Assembly: GCF_003075455.1 (NCBI RefSeq)
Contig: NZ_QDAE01000006.1
Coordinates: forward strand, 62,001 to 126,000
Direction of reading: 5' to 3'
Length of the DNA stretch: 64,000 nt
From: Arthrobacter sp. Bz4
GTDB taxonomy: Bacteria; Actinomycetota; Actinomycetes; Actinomycetales; Micrococcaceae
The stretch's first letter is position 1. Each line of letters opens with the position of its first letter. The translations under genes and the position numbers were made by a program. The notes below the pieces were generated by a model. That model saw only the letters and a list, made by a program, of their open reading frames with translations. It did no database searches and had not been told where the DNA came from. Positions 1-7,661 of the stretch are shown here, piece after piece.

Positions 1-1513
1 CCGACGACGACGGGCCCGCAGCCGGACCTGAAGCATTCTGACCCGCAGCATTCTGCCCTGCAGTTGAACCTTCAGTGTTCGGAGCTGATGTGGCCGGCCC
101 TGATGCGGTCGGCGCTGGGCTGCTCGGGGCTACGCCAGCCGGGGTGACTGACGGTGTCGTTGGCTTCTCTGCGGGAGCAGTCTCCTCGGGCCACGTCGCA
201 GTACTGGCCGTCTTCCCATCCGGGTCGGAGCCCGCCGAGGGGGCAACGCCCTGGGAGCGGCCTGCCGGGATCGCGGGAGCGTGGTCCTGGGCGGTGGCAG
301 CAGGGGCTGTCGGTTGGCTGGGCGCGGCATCGGACCCGGCGTCGGACCCGGCGTACTGCAGGCGGCGTTCGATCCGGTCAACGCGGGCCAGGGTTCCCCG
401 CTCGGTCTCATCGGCGGCGGGCAGCAGGATCCGCGCGCAGATCAGCTCAAGGTGAAGACGCGGTGACGTGGCACCGGTCATCTCGGTCAGAGCCGTGTTG
501 GTGATGTCCGCGGCGCGGGAGAGTTCGCCGCGGCCCAGCTGGTTGGCTTGGGTGCGCATCCGGTTCAGCTGGTCGTCGGGGGTGCCCCGGAGGATCGCCG
601 CCGCACTGTCGGGAACCGCGTTCACGATAATCAAGTCGCGGAACCGCTCCAATAGGTCCTCAACGAACCTGCGTGGGTCATGCCCAGTCTGGATCACCCG
701 GTCGACGGCGCTGAACACCGTGCCAGCGTCGCCCGCGGCGAAGGCGTCGACGACGTCGTCAAGCAGGGACGCATGCGTGTAACCGAGGAGGGACACGGCA
801 AGCTCATAGTCGAGACCGTCCGGACCGGCGCCGGCCATGAGCTGGTCGAGTACGGACAGTGAGTCACGCACGGACCCGCCGCCGGCCCGGATCACGAGGG
901 ACAGCACCCCTGGGGCCACGGGGATGCCCTCCTGTTGGCAGAGCAGATCAAGGTAGGCCATCAGCGGCTCGGGCGGCACCAACCGGAACGGGTAGTGGTG
1001 GGTGCGGGACCGGATGGTACCGATCACTTTGTCAGGTTCGGTGGTGGCAAAGATGAACTTGATGTGTTCCGGGGGTTCTTCGACGATCTTCAGGAGGGCG
1101 TTGAAGCCCGCCGACGTGACCATATGGGCCTCATCGATGATGAAGATTTTGTACCGGTCGCGGACCGGTGCGAAGGTGGCGCGCTCCCGGAGATCACGGG
1201 CGTCGTCGACGCCGCCGTGGCTCGCAGCGTCGATTTCAATCACGTCAAGGCTGCCGGAGCCGCCGCGGGCGAGCTCAACACAGCTATCGCAGACCCCGCA
1301 GGGGACCGGGGTGGGGCCCTGGGCACAGTTCAGGCAGCGCGCCAGGATGCGTGCCGATGTTGTTTTTCCACAACCGCGCGGACCGGAGAACAGGTAGGCG
1401 TGGTTGACCCGGCCCTTCTCAATGGCAGCCATGAGGGGCTCGGTGACGTGCTCCTGGCCAATGACGTCCGCGAAGGCTTCGGGACGGTATCGGCGGTAAA
1501 GGGCTGTGCTCAC
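1..1513 (-). CDS. dnaX: DNA polymerase III subunit gamma/tau, 3' end cut by window
   Basis: This is the clamp-loader ATPase of the replicative polymerase. I translated the minus strand from a GTG at 1513 (start STALYRRYRPEAFADVIGQE), and the frame stays open to base 1. Visible are the AAA+ Walker A (GPRGCGKTT), the four-cysteine zinc module (CLNCAQG, then CGVCDSC), Walker B (FIIDEAH) and the sensor region (FIFATTEPDKV). After about residue 370 the chain becomes low-complexity, rich in A/P/S/G, including two AGQNA copies near the window edge; this is the variable tau-type linker. The SRP RNA lies upstream with gluQ between, an order I associate with Arthrobacter relatives. The C-terminus is outside the window. 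Confidence 0.96.
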   Translation of the reverse strand, partial: MSTALYRRYRPEAFADVIGQEHVTEPLMAAIEKGRVNHAYLFSGPRGCGKTTSARILARCLNCAQGPTPVPCGVCDSCVELARGGSGSLDVIEIDAASHGGVDDARDLRERATFAPVRDRYKIFIIDEAHMVTSAGFNALLKIVEEPPEHIKFIFATTEPDKVIGTIRSRTHHYPFRLVPPEPLMAYLDLLCQQEGIPVAPGVLSLVIRAGGGSVRDSLSVLDQLMAGAGPDGLDYELAVSLLGYTHASLLDDVVDAFAAGDAGTVFSAVDRVIQTGHDPRRFVEDLLERFRDLIIVNAVPDSAAAILRGTPDDQLNRMRTQANQLGRGELSRAADITNTALTEMTGATSPRLHLELICARILLPAADETERGTLARVDRIERRLQYAGSDAGSDAAPSQPTAPAATAQDHAPAIPAGRSQGVAPSAGSDPDGKTASTATWPEETAPAEKPTTPSVTPAGVAPSSPAPTASGPATSAPNTEGSTAGQNAAGQNASGPAAGPSSS

Positions 1514-1557
1514 AAAAGAACCCTATCGGTTGGTGGTGACGTATTGCGGTGGCGGAA

Positions 1558-2451
1558 TCAGGACAGCTCGCCGGGCTCAACTATCCAGGCTTCACGCGGC
1601 ACTCCTGCCGGGTGAAACGCCTCGAGCGCTCCTGCCAGCGTACCCGCCGGGAGCCCCGCCGACCGAAGGATCAGGTCCCTCACCGAGCTGGCGGTCCAGC
1701 CCTTATCGGCGAGCGATTCGAGGGTGACGGCGCCGTCACGCTTGGCGAGGCGCTGCCCTTCCCGGTTCAACGCGAGTGGGACATGCGCGTACTGGGGCGG
1801 GGCGATCCCCAGCAGGCTGGCCAAATAAGCCTGCCGGGGGGCGGAGCTGAGCAGGTCATCGCCGCGGACCACCTGGTCGATTCCCTGCGCGGCGTCGTCG
1901 ACCACCACCGCAAGATTGTACGCGGGAACACCGTCACTGCGGACAATGACCAGGTCATCCACCGGTCCGGTGTAGCTGCCGTGCAACTCATCCTGGACCG
2001 TCCAGTCGGTCACCTCGGATCGCAGCCGCAGAGCAGGGGGTCGGCCATGCTGGCGGTTACGAGCCGACGCCGGCAGGGTCCGGCAGGTGCCCGGGTAGGA
2101 CCCGGGTAGCGAATGGGGGGCGGTGGCGGCCTCGGCAATGTCACGGCGGGTGCAGTAGCACTCGTAAAGCAGGTCAGCTTTCCGCAAGGACCCGACAGCG
2201 GCCTGGTAGAGGGGGAGCCGGTCACTCTGACGGACCGGTGCCGCATCCCAATCGAGCCCGACGGCGGTGAGCTCGGCGAGCTGCGCGGCCTCGGCTCCGG
2301 CGCGGGCCCGGTCCAGGTCTTCGATCCGTAGCAGGAAGGTCCGGGAGGTGCTGCGTGCAAACAGCCAGGCGAAGATCGCGGTGCGGAGGTTCCCCAGATG
2401 TAGCTCGCCGGAGGGGCTGGGGGCGAAGCGGCCAGCGCCGGGGCTGTTCAT
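1558..2451 (-). CDS. gluQ: Glutamyl-Q tRNA(Asp) synthetase
   Basis: The 297-residue protein is a truncated class I glutamyl-tRNA synthetase paralogue lacking the anticodon-binding domain. The family attaches glutamate to the queuosine base of tRNA(Asp). Seen: the HIGH-type motif in RFAPSPSGELHLGNLRTA, the ARIEDLD-equivalent LLRIEDLDRAR, a zinc-binding CYC plus a later Y/C pair, and the KMSKS equivalent RLAKRDGA. Length matches GluQRS (about 300), not full GluRS (about 500). It is the first of three queuosine-linked genes in the window (with the YhhQ-type transporter and tgt), although it is 20 kb from the others. Confidence 0.93.
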   Translation of the reverse strand: MNSPGAGRFAPSPSGELHLGNLRTAIFAWLFARSTSRTFLLRIEDLDRARAGAEAAQLAELTAVGLDWDAAPVRQSDRLPLYQAAVGSLRKADLLYECYCTRRDIAEAATAPHSLPGSYPGTCRTLPASARNRQHGRPPALRLRSEVTDWTVQDELHGSYTGPVDDLVIVRSDGVPAYNLAVVVDDAAQGIDQVVRGDDLLSSAPRQAYLASLLGIAPPQYAHVPLALNREGQRLAKRDGAVTLESLADKGWTASSVRDLILRSAGLPAGTLAGALEAFHPAGVPREAWIVEPGELS

Positions 2452-2469
2452 CGGTGCTCCTGCAGCATC

Positions 2470-2568
2470 AGGGGATGAGAAGACCCCCCATGCACCTGCC
2501 AGAGCCCGCTTACCCTTGCTACCTTCCGGTCCTGGGGGAGTTCACAGGGTGACACCACATGAGGGGCC
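2470..2568 (-). ncRNA. ffs: Signal recognition particle RNA, small bacterial (4.5S) type
   Basis: The minus strand carries the conserved SRP apical domain, CCAGGACCGGAAGGTAGCAA, which is the symmetric-loop GGAAG tetraloop element bound by Ffh. Complementary GC-rich arms flank it: GGCCCCTCATG at the 5' side and CATGGGGGGTC at the 3' side. The approximately 99-nt size fits the small SRP RNA without an Alu domain. The ends are estimated from the limits of pairing. An SRP RNA upstream of dnaX is a common actinobacterial arrangement. Confidence 0.9.
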
Positions 2569-2762
2569 GGAAACGAGTCTACAGGAATCTCGGGGCCGGA
2601 TTCGAACCGGCAGAATCGTCGGTCGCCGTGCCGCGGGGCGGGCCGAACGCTGGCTGATTGTCCGCTGAACCGGGTGTGATCCCAGAGCTGCCCGACAAGG
2701 TCACACGGCGGCGATTCGTTAGATCGTTCGCTAGTGGGTATTCTGGTATCTGCTCCAAACTA

Positions 2763-2847
2763 GGAGGATTCGCCTAGCGGCCTATGGCGCACGCCTGGAA
2801 CGCGTGTTGGGTTAACGCCCTCGGGGGTTCAAATCCCCCATCCTCCG
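2763..2847 (+). tRNA. tRNA-Ser (anticodon GGA)
   Basis: A complete cloverleaf is visible. The acceptor stem GGAGGAT pairs with ATCCTCC, the anticodon stem CACGC/GCGTG encloses loop CTGGAAC (anticodon GGA, reading UCC/UCU), a long class II variable arm follows, and the T-arm is GGGGGTTCAAATCCCCC. Discriminator is G, as expected for serine; CCA is not encoded. It is transcribed alone and followed by a terminator. Confidence 0.97.
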
Positions 2848-2854
2848 CACATTG

Positions 2855-2907
2855 GAAAGCGGCTCAGACAAGGTATTACGCCTGTCAGGGCCGCTTTTCC
2901 TTTTTTC
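2855..2907 (+). terminator. Terminator after tRNA-Ser(GGA)
   Basis: AAAGCGGC pairs with GCCGCTTT around an inner bulged stem (GACAAGG with CCTGTC) and is followed by a T-rich tract. It lies 8 nt after the tRNA. Confidence 0.75.
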
Positions 2908-3045
2908 CGTGTATCGGATCCCGGTCCCGCGACACTTCCCGCAGGACCGGCTCAAACGACCACCCACCAGCCCGTTTCGCTGAGGATGAGAGGTCAGGCG
3001 CAGCGAAATCCCGTCCCGGCGGGCAGCTGTGACGTTGGCGGGACC

Positions 3046-4017
3046 TCACATCCCGGGCTGGGGTGGATTCGCTTCAGCGTCAGTGCCCCGCAGCCGGGCG
3101 AGCCGGCGGAGCGCGGCCGCCTCGCTCGGGCCCTCGGGGCCGAGGCCGAGACGGACGATGAACATGACCAGGCGCGTCGCGGTGCGCACCGGCAGCGGAA
3201 TGGGCCCCAGCGACGGAACACGGAGCCCTAACAGGTCCCGGTGGCGGGGTTCGAGTGTGGCCACGGCCCCTGCGAACAACACCCGGTAGCCGAATCGCTG
3301 TGACATCGGCAGCGGCGGACGTTTGATGTACCGGAGCGCTTCGGTGACCTGCGGGCCGCACACCAGCTCGTCGTCGAACGCTGCCAGTTGCGCTGCCAAT
3401 TCAGCCGCCGACTCCGGCGGATCGGTGACCCCCATGAGTCGCCCGGCCTGTGCCCACTCAGCCACATAGTTGTCGGCACCGCCGGGAATCGGCGGCCCAT
3501 ACGCCAGATGTGACGCCAGAAAAGCGTCAGTGAAGGCCAGATGCACCCAGCGCAGCAGATCGGGGGAACCCGCCGAGTAGGGCTGGGTGACACCCCTACT
3601 GTCGATGTAGGTACCAGTGACCCGCTGATGGAGCCGCTGCACCCAGGCCGAACCGGCCTTCGCCGTTTCGGCTGAGCCGTAGGTGACGGTGAAAATCCAC
3701 TGGATGGTGCCGGCGAGACGGCCGAGTGGGTCCTCGCGGTACCGGGAGAAGTCGTGGACGCCCGCCATCGCACCCGGGTGCAGGGCCTGCAGCAGCAGCG
3801 CCCGGATCCCGCCGACCAGGGGGGTCATTGACCCGTGCACCGCCCAGGCCGCTGACGACGGCGGGAAGTAGCCGACGTCGTCGCCCTCGTCCAGCTTCTC
3901 TGCCCAGGCTGGTGGGACCTCCGCGTTGCCGGTGAAGGTCTTGCGGAGCTGGGTTCGCCAGGCGGTTAGCCCGGTGTTTCTAAGTGAGGCCACTCCTTCA
4001 TTATTGCCTAGGCCCAT
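3046..4017 (-). CDS. MpaB-family (DUF2236) oxygenase-like protein
   Basis: The 323-residue protein matches the ER-bound oxygenase mpaB/rubber-oxygenase domain family (formerly DUF2236), which includes the heme latex-clearing proteins. The diagnostic segment ALLLQALHPGAMAGVHDFSR is present around residues 93-112, followed by the family R/T-rich block containing GRLAGTIQWIFTVTYG. There is no signal peptide or obvious membrane anchor. In this family a conserved His/Arg/Thr set surrounds the heme; the His of LHPGAM is a plausible axial ligand, but this is inferred. The substrate is unknown. It is divergent from the glutathione peroxidase gene, sharing a 51-bp intergenic region. Confidence 0.85.
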   Translation of the reverse strand: MGLGNNEGVASLRNTGLTAWRTQLRKTFTGNAEVPPAWAEKLDEGDDVGYFPPSSAAWAVHGSMTPLVGGIRALLLQALHPGAMAGVHDFSRYREDPLGRLAGTIQWIFTVTYGSAETAKAGSAWVQRLHQRVTGTYIDSRGVTQPYSAGSPDLLRWVHLAFTDAFLASHLAYGPPIPGGADNYVAEWAQAGRLMGVTDPPESAAELAAQLAAFDDELVCGPQVTEALRYIKRPPLPMSQRFGYRVLFAGAVATLEPRHRDLLGLRVPSLGPIPLPVRTATRLVMFIVRLGLGPEGPSEAAALRRLARLRGTDAEANPPQPGM

Positions 4018-4068
4018 CCGCTGGCTGTTACCGTACGAATGCTAAGCAGTCGCCTACCGGGAGTAACC

Positions 4069-4569
4069 ATGTCACCAACGAATCTGCATTCCATCCCTCT
4101 GACCATGAACGATGGCACCGAGAGGTCGTTCGGCGATTTCAAGGGCAAGACGGTGATGGTGGTGAATGTTGCGTCGAAGTGCGGCTATACCCCGCAGTAC
4201 GGGGGGCTGGAAAACCTGTACCAGAAGTATCGGGACCAGGGATTTGTGGTGGTCGGAGTGCCCTGCAACCAGTTCATGAGCCAGGAGCCCGGCACCGACG
4301 AGGACATCCAGTCCTTCTGCTCCACCACCTACGACGTCACGTTCCCGCTGACCAAGAAGGCCGACGTGCGCGGCAAGAATCAGCACCCGCTGTACTCGGA
4401 GCTGACCAAGTTCAAGAACGGAATCCTGCCCGGCATGGTGAAGTGGAACTTCGAGAAGTTCCTGGTGAATGATCAGGGCTCGGTGGTGGCGCGATTCGCT
4501 CCGACGGTTGAGCCAGAGTCGGCAGAGGTTGTCGCGGCGATCGAGGGTGCCCTCGATAAGGCAGCCTAA
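4069..4569 (+). CDS. Glutathione peroxidase-type thiol peroxidase
   Basis: The 166-residue thioredoxin-fold peroxidase reduces hydroperoxides. Bacterial Cys forms generally use thioredoxin (or mycothiol systems in actinobacteria) rather than glutathione. The peroxidatic site is VASKCGYTPQY (Cys in place of selenocysteine), with the family motifs VGVPCNQFMSQEPG and KWNFEKFLV giving the Gln and Trp of the catalytic set. ATG 4069 is preferred over the upstream in-frame ATG 4039 because it sits just after GGGAG and gives the usual N-terminus. The stop codon overlaps the stop of the convergent HAD gene by two bases. Confidence 0.93.
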   Translation: MSPTNLHSIPLTMNDGTERSFGDFKGKTVMVVNVASKCGYTPQYGGLENLYQKYRDQGFVVVGVPCNQFMSQEPGTDEDIQSFCSTTYDVTFPLTKKADVRGKNQHPLYSELTKFKNGILPGMVKWNFEKFLVNDQGSVVARFAPTVEPESAEVVAAIEGALDKAA

Positions 4570-5456
4570 CTGCGTGCCGGTTCCTCGCTGGCGGTCTGCA
4601 ACGATCGCACGCAGCGGGCCAGGAAGGCGGCTCCGGCGTCGTCGTTGGTCAGGTGATCCTCGGTGAGCACGGGGTACGGAGTCTCAGGGACCCCATCGGC
4701 GGGCCGGACGTCAACATGGGCGACGTCGTACCCGTGTTCGTGGAGGTAATCGGCCATCGCGTAGTCGGTGCGTGAATCCCCGACCGTCCGCCAGCGGGAC
4801 GGAATCTGGCCGAGCAGGGCCAGGGCCCGTTCGGCGCCGAGGTCCTTGCCGAGACGGACCGATTCAATGTCGGTGGAGATGATGGTCGGGTCGATCCGGT
4901 AGTCAATGTTGTCATCGCTGTCCGGTGCATGGTGGGCCAACCGGCAAACCCCCATCCCGAAGGACCGCATCAGGGCCAGCGCGTCGGCGTCGAACCCGGC
5001 CTGCTCAGCCAGGTAGTCGGTGTTGTCCACCTCAATGTGCTGTTCCACCGACACCATCGCGTATTTGGTCTCATCGAAAAACATGTGCCCGAAGTACTTT
5101 TCCGCCACCAGATCGCGGATCCCTGCCCCGAACTCCTTCGGCAGCGCCAGAGCCTGGTCGACATGCAGTTTGCCCGCCCCCGACCGGTCGAAGCTGAACC
5201 ACACGCCCCCCTTCTCGCAGATGGCGTGGAACACCACACCCTCGGGGATCCCCGCCGCCAGCATTGGCTCCATCACCTCGCTGCGGATGAACGAATCAGA
5301 CCGGCCCGTGTTGAAGATGACCGGCCACCCGGCGGCGGCGAGGGTCATCAGGTCCTTGATGATCGCCGGCCGCACGGTCCGGGACACGGGGCTCGCGATT
5401 GGTCCGTCGACATCCAGCAGAAGTCCGGTCAGCGGGTGAGTGATCGTAGCAGGCAT
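4566..5456 (-). CDS. HAD-superfamily hydrolase (Cof-like phosphatase)
   Basis: A cytoplasmic phosphatase of the haloacid dehalogenase superfamily, 296 residues. Motif I is LLLDVDGP (nucleophile and acid Asp), motif II FNTGRS, and motif IV VGDSRTDYAMADYL, typical of the C2-cap Cof/sugar-phosphatase branch. ATG 5456 is chosen over ATG 5471 because GGAG lies nine bases upstream of it; the longer form adds five residues. The substrate cannot be read from the sequence. It ends in a stop overlap with the convergent peroxidase. Confidence 0.88.
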   Translation of the reverse strand: MPATITHPLTGLLLDVDGPIASPVSRTVRPAIIKDLMTLAAAGWPVIFNTGRSDSFIRSEVMEPMLAAGIPEGVVFHAICEKGGVWFSFDRSGAGKLHVDQALALPKEFGAGIRDLVAEKYFGHMFFDETKYAMVSVEQHIEVDNTDYLAEQAGFDADALALMRSFGMGVCRLAHHAPDSDDNIDYRIDPTIISTDIESVRLGKDLGAERALALLGQIPSRWRTVGDSRTDYAMADYLHEHGYDVAHVDVRPADGVPETPYPVLTEDHLTNDDAGAAFLARCVRSLQTASEEPARS

Positions 5457-5552
5457 ACACCTATTCTCCATGTTTTCTACAAGGTGCCGAAGTGAAAATT
5501 GAGCGGTGACAGTTAATACCCGAAGAAGTCACTGTTAAGAGCGGATAGACCG

Positions 5553-6164
5553 ATGACCACACTGTTAGGGGAAGTATCGCAATCCATTGGCGACGCAGGG
5601 ATAGTCAGTGAGGTAGGTTGCACGGCCGATGAGAGCCCGGGCCTGACTCGCCGTGTCTTTGGTGTGCTGGTCGGGGTCACGGTGGCTGGCACAGCGGCAG
5701 CGGGCGGCCTGCTGGCAGCGGGTACCTCTGCCAATCCGCCGGGAGTCAAGACCTCCTTCGGCAGCGTTCGACTGACCGAGGCCGAGCGGCAGATGCGGCT
5801 TCCCCCGGCACAAGATTCCAGCGGCGGCGGTACGTCTGCTCAGGCCGTGACTGGCCACCGCGGTCACGGGCCTGCGGTCATCGGTCATTCAGTTCAACCG
5901 GCAAACAGCACCTGGGGGGACCATATTGCCCTTCGGTTGGAAGTCCATAATGCGACTGACCAACCGGTGCTCTTTGCCCCGGGCCAACTGCGGCTGCAGG
6001 TCGGGGTGGATGGACCCACCGTGACGAACCGAGACGCGGAAGCTGTCACTGGCCCGCTACCAGCCGGATCGACAACATCCCTGTGGATCAATTTCCTGGT
6101 GCCCTCAGATGAGACGAGTCTCTCCGCTGAGTTCACTGACCCTTGGGGCGGCGGGCCCCGCTGA
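5553..6164 (+). CDS. Exported hypothetical protein with Tat-like signal, first gene of multicopper-oxidase cluster
   Basis: I do not recognise a named family. The 203-residue protein has a segment LTRRVFGVLVGVTVAG at residues 31-46: a twin-arginine pair followed by a hydrophobic stretch, suggesting Tat export or an N-terminal anchor. The mature part has a low-complexity His/Gly/Gln-containing linker and a C-terminal domain (about 110-200) with beta-strand pattern (HIALRLEVHNATDQPVLFAP) like an immunoglobulin or cupredoxin-like sandwich without clear copper ligands. It lies 51 bp before the first oxidase gene and is probably co-transcribed. A partner or assembly role for the oxidases is inference. 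Confidence 0.7.
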   Translation: MTTLLGEVSQSIGDAGIVSEVGCTADESPGLTRRVFGVLVGVTVAGTAAAGGLLAAGTSANPPGVKTSFGSVRLTEAERQMRLPPAQDSSGGGTSAQAVTGHRGHGPAVIGHSVQPANSTWGDHIALRLEVHNATDQPVLFAPGQLRLQVGVDGPTVTNRDAEAVTGPLPAGSTTSLWINFLVPSDETSLSAEFTDPWGGGPR

Positions 6165-6215
6165 CCCTCGAACTGCCGTCCGTGCTCCACCGGCCTGGTT
6201 CGCTGGCGGTGGATC

Positions 6216-7661
6216 ATGACTGACATCCAGGAAACCGCGAAAACCAGCGTCGGGAACGTGGCGAAACCCACTGATCTTATGGCGACTGCCGGTCAGCTGG
6301 GCCGCTGGGACTTCCTCAGGTATGGAGCCGCCGCAAGCGTTGGGGCAGCGGCGTTGCTCTACGGGCAGTCTTCCAAGCCCGCCCAGGCCCGTGTAGTTGC
6401 ATCGAGCCAGCCTCTGGCGGTCACCCCTCTTCCAGGGGTTCTAGATCTGTACATCAACGATGGCTACCTGAAAATGGTCGATGCCTCACTGGTGTATCAC
6501 CGGGGATTTGGTGATCGTCCTACTGACGTCAACGACGCCAACCCTAGCCTGGCTATTGTTCCGAAGGTGTTCACAGCCGATGGTCGGCTAGTGGAGAGCC
6601 GAAGTTACCCTTTGGACGCCGTTCTTCCACCGGAAGGGACTCCGCTGCCTTACGGCCCGGATCCGGCTAACCCGGGGCAGTACTTCATCCGCCGCAACTA
6701 CTGGGCGAGCTATTTTCCACAACGAACTATCATCGCCGAAGTGGGAAGCAGAATTCGCCTTCGGGTGCACAACCGGCTGTCCAAGCCTCATGAGTTTACT
6801 CTGCATGGGGCCGGACCCAACCGCGGCAACGTCAGTACCGGGATCATTGATCCGGCAGGAAGCAAATTATTGGAACTTGATGCGCCCGCCCCCGGAACCT
6901 ATATCTACTCCGATCCGACCAATCAGCCAGTGGAAAGGGTTCTGGGTCTCTTCGGGGTCCTGCTGGTCATCCATCCGGACCATCAGTGGGCTATCGGGGA
7001 GGATCTTGCTTCGTTCGAACGGCAGTGGCTCTGGATCTGCCACAATGTCGACTCGGTGTGGGCCGGGATCGAGGCCTCCGGGGGAACCGTCGACCCACGC
7101 AAAACCAAAGCAGTACCGCGTTATTTCACGCTCAACGGACGCAGCGGCTATGAATCGCTCGGCATCACCACCAACGACGCGTTGAATCTGGCGACTGAGG
7201 AAGAGACGCTGATTTCGGGCTACCCGCGGCAGGTGGACGTGCGCCAGTTCGGCGAGGGCACTGAACTGGGGACGCTGCGCGGAGGGCAGCTTGTCAGGCT
7301 AGTCAACCCCGGCATTGTGTTCCATCAGATGCACTTCCACGGCAACCACCTGTGGACGGTGGGGCGAAACAATTATCCCTGGCCGCGCAGGGAAGGCTTC
7401 GTGGACCCCGAGGGGCATGTGGTGGTCCAACAATGGGAGGACGTAGTCGAACTGGAACCCATGGACCGTAAGGACTGCATTCTTCCGATCAAGCGGCCAC
7501 CAGATGCCGTCAACGCTGTCTGGGCAGCCAGGACCACCGACTGGGGATACCCAATGCACTGCCATGCGGAGCCATCGCAGACAGCCGCTGGTGGTATGTA
7601 CCCGGGCGGGATGGTTGCCCACTGGACGCTGAAAGCACCAATCATAGGAACAGGACCATGA
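6216..7661 (+). CDS. Multicopper oxidase-type protein A: trinuclear half-site, no type-1 site
   Basis: The 481-residue protein contains cupredoxin domains. The C-terminal one carries HQMHFHGNH (H370, H373, H375) and MHCHAEPSQTAAGGM (H448, C449, H450, M461), the two C-terminal copper motifs of multicopper oxidases. Residue 454, where the type-1 His normally sits in HCHxxxH, is Ser, so the type-1 site looks incomplete. The first cupredoxin domain is degenerate: HEFTLHGAG replaces HWHG, and YIYSDPTNQ replaces YHCH. The N-terminus has GRWDFLRYGAAASVGAAALL, resembling a degraded Tat signal. The stop overlaps the next gene as ATGA. On its own it has only half the trinuclear ligands. Confidence 0.88.
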   Translation: MTDIQETAKTSVGNVAKPTDLMATAGQLGRWDFLRYGAAASVGAAALLYGQSSKPAQARVVASSQPLAVTPLPGVLDLYINDGYLKMVDASLVYHRGFGDRPTDVNDANPSLAIVPKVFTADGRLVESRSYPLDAVLPPEGTPLPYGPDPANPGQYFIRRNYWASYFPQRTIIAEVGSRIRLRVHNRLSKPHEFTLHGAGPNRGNVSTGIIDPAGSKLLELDAPAPGTYIYSDPTNQPVERVLGLFGVLLVIHPDHQWAIGEDLASFERQWLWICHNVDSVWAGIEASGGTVDPRKTKAVPRYFTLNGRSGYESLGITTNDALNLATEEETLISGYPRQVDVRQFGEGTELGTLRGGQLVRLVNPGIVFHQMHFHGNHLWTVGRNNYPWPRREGFVDPEGHVVVQQWEDVVELEPMDRKDCILPIKRPPDAVNAVWAARTTDWGYPMHCHAEPSQTAAGGMYPGGMVAHWTLKAPIIGTGP

